The notes beneath the pieces are model-generated. The model worked only from the letters and a program-made list of their open reading frames with translations, searched no databases and was not told the origin of the DNA. The translations under genes were made by a program, and so were the position numbers. From positions 1 through 5,536 of the forward strand of contig JBKECE010000259.1 of the NCBI GenBank assembly GCA_047974325.1: a DNA stretch of 5,536 nt. The letters run 5' to 3'. This stretch comes from QVMP01 sp047974325. GTDB taxonomy: Bacteria > Bacteroidota > Bacteroidia > Bacteroidales > Dysgonomonadaceae. Shown piece after piece: positions 1 through 5,536 of this stretch. Each line of letters opens with the position of its first letter. Position 1 is the stretch's first letter.

Positions 1-1
1 G

Positions 2-973
2 TTTGTGCAAGAAACAGCATGTCCCGAATCGGATACGATCACTTATGCGTTGTCAATGAAGAAAAAACAAGCTTTTACGATCAATCTACGCTATCCTGGT
101 TGGGCAAAACAAGGTTTCACACTGCTGATAAACGGAAAAGTGCAAAAATTGGATCAACGTAATTCCGGACGATACATCCCTGTTAAAAGGACATGGGCAA
201 ATGGCGACAAAATCAGCTATATTTTGCCGAAGCAATTCAGCTCAGAAGAAGCTCTTGGCGATTCCACATTGCGGGCATACTTGTATGGGCCGATTGTTTT
301 ATCTGCCTTGACGCTTGACAATCAGTCTGTTTATCCGGTCGTTGTTGCTGACGATTTGCATAATGCACCGGCTGTGATCAAAAAAACAGGAAATGACCTG
401 ACTTTTGAAATGGTCAAAGCAAGTCCGCAGGTGATAGAAATGATACCATATTACAAGACAGAAAATAAGCCTATGATGACCTATTTTCAGCACTATACAA
501 CCACTCAATGGGAAAATCAAAAAGACAAAATACTATCCCAGCAAGATGCTGAACGCTGGCTCAGGGAGCAAACCGTATCGCATTTCAAACCCGGCGAAAT
601 GCAACCCGAGCGAGATCACAGTTTCAAAGGTGAACATCTGGAATTGGGTGAAATGGAAGGACGCAAATATAGGAAAGCTGTCGATGGAGGATATTTTTCA
701 TTCGATATGGATGTTTTGCCTGATGTGGCGCAAAATCTGCAATGTACATTTTGGGGAAATTTGGGTGATATTTATAAATTCAATATAACAGTGGACAATG
801 TGTCTGTGGCAACAGTCATCATTCACTGGTGGGGAAGCAGTTTTCAGGATAAAAACTATCACATTCCTTTGGAATTGACAAAAGGAAAATCGAAAGTGAG
901 CGTAAAATTTACGGCTCTCGACGACAGATGTGTTGCCGGCCCATTGTTTGACTGCAAGATACTCAAGCAATAG
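2..973 (+). CDS. Beta-L-arabinofuranosidase, DUF1680 type (GH127/GH146-like), C-terminal part
   Basis: The reading frame is open from the left edge, so this is the 3' end of a longer gene; the GTG at position 5 is an internal Val codon. Counting that Val as residue 1, QETACPESDTITY (2-14) and NLRYPGWA (27-34) match the beta-sandwich that follows the catalytic barrel in DUF1680 enzymes, and YLYGPIVLSAL (92-102) matches their conserved GPLVLA-type strand. Residues about 85-165, including IPYYKTENKPMMTY, resemble DUF4986, and about 195-320, with PERDH, GRKYRKA and FWGNLGDIYKFNI, resemble the C-terminal DUF6805 sandwich. Known family members remove beta-L-arabinofuranose from plant glycans with a zinc-bound Cys nucleophile. 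Those cysteines, the general acid and any signal peptide would lie upstream, so activity and the GH127 versus GH146 choice cannot be checked. It ends 164 bp before lacZ and may be a separate transcription unit. Confidence 0.85.
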   Translation, partial: FVQETACPESDTITYALSMKKKQAFTINLRYPGWAKQGFTLLINGKVQKLDQRNSGRYIPVKRTWANGDKISYILPKQFSSEEALGDSTLRAYLYGPIVLSALTLDNQSVYPVVVADDLHNAPAVIKKTGNDLTFEMVKASPQVIEMIPYYKTENKPMMTYFQHYTTTQWENQKDKILSQQDAERWLREQTVSHFKPGEMQPERDHSFKGEHLELGEMEGRKYRKAVDGGYFSFDMDVLPDVAQNLQCTFWGNLGDIYKFNITVDNVSVATVIIHWWGSSFQDKNYHIPLELTKGKSKVSVKFTALDDRCVAGPLFDCKILKQ

Positions 974-1044
974 AAAAGTGTAAAAATCTGATCTATTTAT
1001 ACAAAAATGTGCACAGAGAAGAGTATTTAAACATATTTGACCAA

Positions 1045-1090
1045 TTTGTATGCTATCTGGTTTCACTACAGCTCTAACTTTGTATCTATC
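1045..1090. repeat. Imperfect direct repeat overlapping the candidate lacZ promoter
   Basis: TTTGTATGCTATC at 1045-1057 recurs as TTTGTATCTATC at 1079-1090. The two copies differ by one inserted G, and AA precedes each at one base's distance. The left halves are 34 bp apart and the right halves 33 bp apart, close to three DNA helical turns, so both would face the same side of the helix. The downstream copy starts inside the -7 box. This is compatible with a regulator binding two tandem half-sites, but chance in A+T-rich DNA is possible. The regulator is unknown; no regulatory gene is in the window. Confidence 0.4.
1075..1082 (+). promoter_or_regulatory. Candidate -7 promoter box for the lacZ-galM-galK operon
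   Basis: TAACTTTG fits the Bacteroidota -7 consensus TAnnTTTG exactly and would start transcription near 1088-1092, leaving a leader of roughly 45-50 bases before the lacZ ATG. There is no TTTG at the expected -33 position (about 1050-1055 reads like ATGCTA); the nearest TTTG, 1045-1048, is several bases too far upstream. A good -7 box with a poor -33 box would suit a promoter needing an activator, but that is inference. Confidence 0.45.
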
Positions 1091-1137
1091 CGAACTATCT
1101 TTTCTCAGGAAGAAATTACAATAAAATAGAAATACCG

Positions 1138-4100
1138 ATGAAACACTTTTTTTATTCCTGTTTATTTTTACTTTCAACGTCAAGCATAATAGCTCAGACT
1201 ACTGTTCCCGATTGGGAAAATCCGGAAGTCTTTGCTGTCAACAAAGAATCAACAAGAACCACCTCTTTGCCCTATGCTTCGATCAAACCGGCATTGGCTG
1301 ACGACTATAAAATGTCGCCTTTCTATCAATCGCTGAATGGCAAGTGGAAATTTTTGTGGTTACCCAAACCTGCGGATGTCCCTGCAAATTTCTATAGTGA
1401 AAGTTCTGATGTGAGCAAATGGGCAGATATGCCTGTTCCCGCAAACTGGGAATTTAACGGATACGGCATTCCGATGTATGTGAATACGGGATTTGGTTTC
1501 CAAAAAAATCCTCCGTTCATTGATACAACAGATGCTCCTGTCGGAGCTTACCGTCACGAATTTAATATTCCGAACGACTGGGACGGACGCCGCACTTTTA
1601 TCCATTTTGAAGGGGGTACTAATGCGATGTATGTGTGGGTGAACGGGCAAAAAGTCGGTTATACAGAAAACTCGAAAAGTCCGGCAGAATTCGACATCAC
1701 AAAATATGTGCGCAAGGGTAAGAATACGCTCGCTTGCGAAGTACATAAATTCAGTGATGGATCGTATCTCGAAGATCAGGATATGTGGCGCTTGGGAGGC
1801 ATCAATCGTGATGTATACCTTTACAGCACTGCCCAGACACGCATCTTCGACTTTTTCGCACATCCCGACTTGGACAATAATTACAAAAACGGGTTGTTTT
1901 CGCTGGATGTGATTCTCAAAAATTATGCAAATGCCGATAAAGCACAGGTTTTGGAAGCGTCTGTGTTGGATAAGTCCGGCAAAAGCGTTTTCTCGAAACA
2001 GCAAAAAGTAAATATTCCGACTGGCAGCACTGAGAAAGTAACATTTTCCGGCACAGTTGCCTCACCATTGAGGTGGACAGCCGAAACTCCCCATTTATAT
2101 TCATTGCTGATAACCTTGAAAGATGATAAAGGCAACGTGGTGGAGGTCACTTCACATAAAATAGGATTCAGAAAGATAGAGATAAAAGACGGTCAGGTGT
2201 TAGTGAATGGTAAAAAGATTTATTTTAAAGGTGTCAATTTACATGAGTTCAATACCAATACAGGGCAGGTTGTAGATTCTGCGGTTATGCTCCGCAACAT
2301 TCAGTTGATGAAAGAATTGAATGTGAATGCAGTGCGTACATCTCATTATCCGCAACCCCCTCTGTGGTATAAGCTGTGTGATGAGTATGGTCTTTATCTT
2401 GTCGATGAGGCAAATCTGGAATCTCACGGTTTGGGTTACGGGCCTGACAATGTTTCCAACTTTCCCGAATGGCATGCAGCTCACATGGATCGTATTGAAC
2501 GATTGATAGAGAGAGATAAAAATCATCCGTCTGTCATTTTCTGGTCATTAGGCAATGAGGCTAGCAATGGAAAAGCTTTTTACGATATGTATGATTGGGC
2601 TAAAGCCAGAGACGACAGTCGCCCCGTGCAATATGAACAAGCGGCCAGAAACCGTAACACAGATGTGATTTGTCCGATGTATCCTTCTTGGAGCAGTATG
2701 CAGCGCGATGCAGCGGCAGATCTTGGCAGACCTTTTATCATGTGCGAATATGCCCACGCCATGGGCAATAGTATGGGTAACTTTCAGGACTATTGGAATC
2801 TGATACACAGCAGCAAGAACATGCAGGGTGGATTCATCTGGGAGTGGTATAATCATGGATTCAAAACAAAAGATGAACAAGGACGTGAGTATTGGGCTTA
2901 TGGAGGGGATCTCAAAGGATATGACAAACCTAATGATGGCAATTTCTGTATAGACGGAATCATCTCTCCCGATCAGCAATATCTGCCGCACACTCACATT
3001 GTGAAAAAAGTGTATCAGAATATTCTTTTCGAAGCAAAAGATCCGGTGAAAGGGCAAATTCGAGTTGTGAATGATTTTAAATTTACCGACATCACAAGTC
3101 AGAATTATTCTTTCAAATGGGTACTCCTCAAAAATGGTGAAAATGCAGGCGAAGGCGTGTTCGATGTTGTTGTTCCCGCTGATACGAAAAAAGATGTGAA
3201 ACTCAATCTTCCGTTAATCTCCACGGAAGTCGGTGTCGAATATTATCTACAGATTTTCGCCTATACGAAAGAAGCTACTAAATTTATTCCGTCCGGATTT
3301 GAAGTAGCCAAAGGTGAATTTGCTTTGTCAGGAAACAATTATTTTTCGAAAGAACCGCTTCGTACAGGATCGCTGAGCATAGACAAACAGAGCGACAAAG
3401 TGATCGTTAAATCAGGAGATGTGTCTTATGAATTTTCAACACAGGCGGGAAAATCACTGATAAGCATGTCGGACAATGGTAAACGGATATTCGATGAACT
3501 TCCGCGATTCAATTTTTGGAGAGCGCCAACAGATAACGATTTTGGAGCTTGGGCACAATATAATCTGCGTGTTTGGGATGCAGCAGGACACAATATGAGC
3601 TATAAATACAAAGGCTTGCAAGAAACAGACGGGAACATAACGTTCGGTTATGAAGCTGTGCTCAAAGGTGTTGAAGCCAAGGTAGATGTATCTTATACCG
3701 TAAATAAAGACGGTAGCCTCACGGTCAACTCCCATTATCATGCATTGTCTGACGAATTGCCCGAAATGATGCGCTTTGGGATGATGATGGTGCTACCCAA
3801 AGAATACAATGATCTGGCTTGGTATGGACGTGGTCCTTATGAAAACTACATAGATCGTCATGACGATGCTTTTATGGGAATTTGGAACGGAGATGTGGAC
3901 AAACAGGCCTATCCATACATCAGACCTCAGGAAACAGGGAATAAGACAGATGTTCGTTGGCTTACACTGAAGACTAAGGATGGAAAAGGATTAAAAATTA
4001 CAGGTTTGCAACCATTATCTTTTTCTGCAACGAACAATAGACCGGAAGATCTTGATCCGGGCATGACCAAGAAACAGCAGCACGCTTCGGATATTTTGCC

Positions 4101-4242
4101 TCGCAAAGAGGTTGTATTGAATGTCGATCTGTTTCAACGGGGAGTTGCAGGACTCGACTCTTGGGGATCAAATCCGCTGGATCAGTATAGATTTTTGGGC
4201 AAAGAGTATCAATACGGTTACACTATCCAGATCATAAAATAA
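1138..4242 (+). CDS. lacZ: Exported beta-galactosidase, GH2 LacZ type
   Basis: It hydrolyses terminal beta-D-galactosides with retention of configuration. At 1034 residues it is full length (E. coli LacZ is about 1024). ATG 1138 leads straight into a signal peptide: a hydrophobic stretch at residues 4-18, then SIIA|Q with likely cleavage after Ala19, so it should act in the periplasm or beyond. Domains: N-terminal sugar-binding sandwich about 60-230, Ig-like about 233-345, TIM barrel about 346-625, domain 4 about 640-725, C-terminal beta-sandwich about 750-1032. By motif alignment to E. coli LacZ: acid/base Glu474 in GNEASNG, nucleophile Glu537 in IMCEYAHAMGN, Mg ligands Glu428, His430 and Glu474, galactose-site Asn116, Asp215, His369, His403, Tyr515, His540, Trp568 and Trp1009. 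Asp606 stands where E. coli has the Na+ ligand Asn604. DWENP (25-29) matches the E. coli N-terminus. First gene of an operon; galM follows after 11 bp. Galactosidase activity is well supported; the natural substrate, lactose or a plant galactoside, is not shown. Confidence 0.96.
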   Translation: MKHFFYSCLFLLSTSSIIAQTTVPDWENPEVFAVNKESTRTTSLPYASIKPALADDYKMSPFYQSLNGKWKFLWLPKPADVPANFYSESSDVSKWADMPVPANWEFNGYGIPMYVNTGFGFQKNPPFIDTTDAPVGAYRHEFNIPNDWDGRRTFIHFEGGTNAMYVWVNGQKVGYTENSKSPAEFDITKYVRKGKNTLACEVHKFSDGSYLEDQDMWRLGGINRDVYLYSTAQTRIFDFFAHPDLDNNYKNGLFSLDVILKNYANADKAQVLEASVLDKSGKSVFSKQQKVNIPTGSTEKVTFSGTVASPLRWTAETPHLYSLLITLKDDKGNVVEVTSHKIGFRKIEIKDGQVLVNGKKIYFKGVNLHEFNTNTGQVVDSAVMLRNIQLMKELNVNAVRTSHYPQPPLWYKLCDEYGLYLVDEANLESHGLGYGPDNVSNFPEWHAAHMDRIERLIERDKNHPSVIFWSLGNEASNGKAFYDMYDWAKARDDSRPVQYEQAARNRNTDVICPMYPSWSSMQRDAAADLGRPFIMCEYAHAMGNSMGNFQDYWNLIHSSKNMQGGFIWEWYNHGFKTKDEQGREYWAYGGDLKGYDKPNDGNFCIDGIISPDQQYLPHTHIVKKVYQNILFEAKDPVKGQIRVVNDFKFTDITSQNYSFKWVLLKNGENAGEGVFDVVVPADTKKDVKLNLPLISTEVGVEYYLQIFAYTKEATKFIPSGFEVAKGEFALSGNNYFSKEPLRTGSLSIDKQSDKVIVKSGDVSYEFSTQAGKSLISMSDNGKRIFDELPRFNFWRAPTDNDFGAWAQYNLRVWDAAGHNMSYKYKGLQETDGNITFGYEAVLKGVEAKVDVSYTVNKDGSLTVNSHYHALSDELPEMMRFGMMMVLPKEYNDLAWYGRGPYENYIDRHDDAFMGIWNGDVDKQAYPYIRPQETGNKTDVRWLTLKTKDGKGLKITGLQPLSFSATNNRPEDLDPGMTKKQQHASDILPRKEVVLNVDLFQRGVAGLDSWGSNPLDQYRFLGKEYQYGYTIQIIK

Positions 4243-4253
4243 AAGAAACAACC

Positions 4254-5408
4254 ATGAAAAGAATAATTATTATAAGCATTGCATTGACAATGGGTTTGTT
4301 GTCGTGCAATAAGAAAAATGCTGTTAAACAAACTCCACAGGATGGTATAAAATTGCTTGAAGCATCGGCTTTCGCAGACACGCTCAACGGAAAACCAATA
4401 TCATTGTATACACTCAAATCTGGCAAAGGATTGATTGCTCAGGTAACCAATTATGGATGTGCGGTTGCATCGCTCTGGGTTCCTGACAAAGCAGGGCAAT
4501 ATGCAGATATTGTTATTGGTTATGATAGCATCAAAAAATATATCAACAATCCCGATGGTCGCTTTTTGAACACTGTGGTGGGACGTTATGCAAACCGCAT
4601 CGCCAAAGGCAAATGTAAAATAGATGGAAAGGAATATAGTTTTCCACTCAACAATAACGGGCAAACTCTGCACGGTGGCTATAAAGGATTTGACACTCAG
4701 GTTTGGAATGTGGAGAAAGTAACCGAAAATTCGATAGAACTTTCATATACATCCGTTGACGGAGAAGAAGGTTTCCCCGGAAATGTGATAACAAAAGTTA
4801 CGTATACACTAACGCCCGAAAATGAATTTGTCATAAAATATTCTGCAACAACGGACAAACCAACAGTGGTGAATCTTTCTTTCCATTCTTTGTTCAACCT
4901 GAAAGGTTTCGGTAGCGGAACAATTACGGATCATCTGCTTACGATCAATGCGGACAAAATCACTCCTGTTGATAGTGTCTTGATCCCAACCGGAAAGTTC
5001 GACATTGTGGATGGAACTCCTTTCGATTTCAGAAAGCCAACAGCTATTGGTGAAAGAATCGGAGTGGATAATCAACAATTGAAGAATGGTTCGGGTTATG
5101 ACCACAATTGGGTGCTGAACCGAAAATCGGACAAAGATGTGGAGCTCGTGGCTTCTCTGTATGAACCTGTGAGCGGACGTTTTCTGGAAGTGTGGACAGA
5201 TCAGCCCGGATTGCAATTCTACAGTGGCAATTTCTTCGACGGAAAACAGAATGGGAAGTATGGTAAACCGATGAAATACCGTGAAGGTTTAGCCCTGGAG
5301 ACACAAAAGTTTCCGGATAGCCCGAACCAATCGGCTTTTCCAAATACATTGCTGAATCCCGGCGAAACCTACAGCCAAACCTGCATCTATAAATTTTATA
5401 CAAAATAA
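4254..5408 (+). CDS. galM: Aldose 1-epimerase (galactose mutarotase), lipoprotein
   Basis: It interconverts the alpha and beta anomers of D-galactose, linking beta-galactose from LacZ to galactokinase, which uses the alpha form. The 384 residues equal a usual GalM of about 340-350 plus an export segment. The N-terminus has Lys2-Arg3, a hydrophobic run 4-16 and lipobox LLSC with Cys18 as the lipidated residue. The following residues, NKKNAVK, are basic and lack the acidic run of the Bacteroidota surface-export signal, so I infer anchoring facing the periplasm. Family motifs in order: GRYANRI with Arg111, QTLHGG with His140, NLSFHSLFNL with His211, GYDHNW with Asp283, and LALETQKFPDSPNQ with the catalytic base Glu349. 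His140, His211 and Glu349 correspond to the L. lactis GalM catalytic His96, His170 and Glu304. Phe210 occupies a position that is often Asn (NHSYFNL). It lies 11 bp after lacZ and 15 bp before galK, so it is surely cotranscribed. Confidence 0.95.
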   Translation: MKRIIIISIALTMGLLSCNKKNAVKQTPQDGIKLLEASAFADTLNGKPISLYTLKSGKGLIAQVTNYGCAVASLWVPDKAGQYADIVIGYDSIKKYINNPDGRFLNTVVGRYANRIAKGKCKIDGKEYSFPLNNNGQTLHGGYKGFDTQVWNVEKVTENSIELSYTSVDGEEGFPGNVITKVTYTLTPENEFVIKYSATTDKPTVVNLSFHSLFNLKGFGSGTITDHLLTINADKITPVDSVLIPTGKFDIVDGTPFDFRKPTAIGERIGVDNQQLKNGSGYDHNWVLNRKSDKDVELVASLYEPVSGRFLEVWTDQPGLQFYSGNFFDGKQNGKYGKPMKYREGLALETQKFPDSPNQSAFPNTLLNPGETYSQTCIYKFYTK

Positions 5409-5423
5409 GACTAAAGAATAACT

Positions 5424-5536
5424 ATGGACTTAACTCAATTGAAAGAAAAATTCAAGAGCCTCTACGGTGAAGGCGGCTCGCTGTATACCTCACCGGGACG
5501 CATCAACCTGATAGGAGAACACACCGATTATAACGG
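5424..5536 (+). CDS. galK: Galactokinase, N-terminal part
   Basis: It phosphorylates alpha-D-galactose with ATP to galactose-1-phosphate, the first committed Leloir step, in the cytoplasm. Only 37 complete codons are in the window; the gene continues past the right edge. SPGRINLIGEHTDYNG at residues 23-38 is the galactokinase signature of the GHMP kinase family, with Arg26, Glu32, His33 and Asp35 at the sugar-binding positions. ATG 5424 is the start because an in-frame TAA lies just upstream at 5412-5414 and the next residues match the short N-terminus of Bacteroides-type GalK. There is no signal peptide, unlike the two genes before it. The 15-bp gap after galM leaves no room for a promoter, so it should be read from the lacZ promoter. 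The ATP-binding motifs are outside the window, so integrity of the gene cannot be judged. Confidence 0.93.
   Translation, partial: MDLTQLKEKFKSLYGEGGSLYTSPGRINLIGEHTDYN

Larger units (their letters stand above)
974..1137. other. Intergenic region between the arabinofuranosidase gene and lacZ
   Basis: This is the only sizeable non-coding gap in the window. It is A+T-rich and holds a Bacteroidota-like -7 box at 1075-1082 and an imperfect direct repeat at 1045-1090. I see no convincing intrinsic terminator for the upstream gene: the best stem, GTGTAAA (978-984) with TTTATAC (996-1002), is weak and lacks a following T tract. The lacZ leader downstream of the box is A-rich. An AGGA at 1107-1110 is about 27 bases from the start codon, too far for normal Shine-Dalgarno use. 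Leaders lacking a Shine-Dalgarno site are common in this phylum. Confidence 0.7.

Noticed and set aside
546..788. 80-codon + strand open frame inside the arabinofuranosidase gene
   Set aside because: It is an alternative frame of a conserved domain, with no motif and no independent start signal.
5..973. GTG at position 5 as a genuine start codon
   Set aside because: The frame is open to the left edge and the encoded residues match the middle of DUF1680 enzymes, so the gene begins outside the window.
978..1002. Possible terminator hairpin after the arabinofuranosidase gene
   Set aside because: The seven-base stem is almost all A-T with one G-T pair and an 11-base loop, and no T tract follows. 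It is too weak to call.
1032..1039. CATATTTG as a second -7 box
   Set aside because: It misses the first consensus base, has no partner -33 box, and lies farther from lacZ than the exact match at 1075-1082.
698..1183. Antisense open frame of 161 codons over the end of the arabinofuranosidase gene and the intergenic gap
   Set aside because: It overlaps conserved coding sequence and the lacZ signal peptide on the other strand, carries no motif I recognise, and is Cys/Phe/Ile-rich as expected of a shadow frame.
1360..2004. Antisense open frame of 214 codons inside lacZ
   Set aside because: It lies wholly within a strongly conserved GH2 gene, has no recognisable domain, and its amino acids look like a readout of the sense codons. 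The same holds for the antisense frame at 2548-3057.

Overview
The window looks like chromosomal DNA from a member of the Bacteroidota, probably Bacteroidales. The evidence is A+T-leaning coding sequence, A-rich leaders with no clear Shine-Dalgarno sites, a TAnnTTTG-type promoter box, a secreted enzyme with an Ala|Gln signal-peptidase site, a lipoprotein-type mutarotase, and glycoside hydrolases of the kind found in Bacteroides-like polysaccharide-use loci. I cannot name the species.

Layout, all on the + strand: (1) positions 2-973 are the 3' end of a DUF1680-type beta-L-arabinofuranosidase (GH127/GH146-like); its catalytic barrel lies upstream of the window. (2) Positions 974-1137 are a 164-bp gap with a candidate promoter and an imperfect direct repeat. 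(3) Positions 1138-4242 encode a complete exported LacZ-type GH2 beta-galactosidase. (4) Positions 4254-5408 encode a complete lipoprotein aldose 1-epimerase (galactose mutarotase). (5) Positions 5424-5536 are the start of galactokinase, which runs off the right edge.

The last three genes are separated by only 11 and 15 bp and almost certainly form one operon. The inferred route is: exported LacZ releases beta-D-galactose from beta-galactosides, the envelope-anchored mutarotase interconverts it with the alpha anomer, an importer not seen here brings it in, and cytoplasmic GalK makes galactose-1-phosphate for the Leloir pathway. The arabinofuranosidase upstream suggests, without proving it, that the source is a plant glycan carrying both arabinose and galactose.

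I see no mobile element, CRISPR array, RNA gene or clearly new system. This is ordinary catabolic DNA; the points of interest are the promoter-region repeat, the split of one pathway across compartments, and a few substitutions at conserved enzyme positions.
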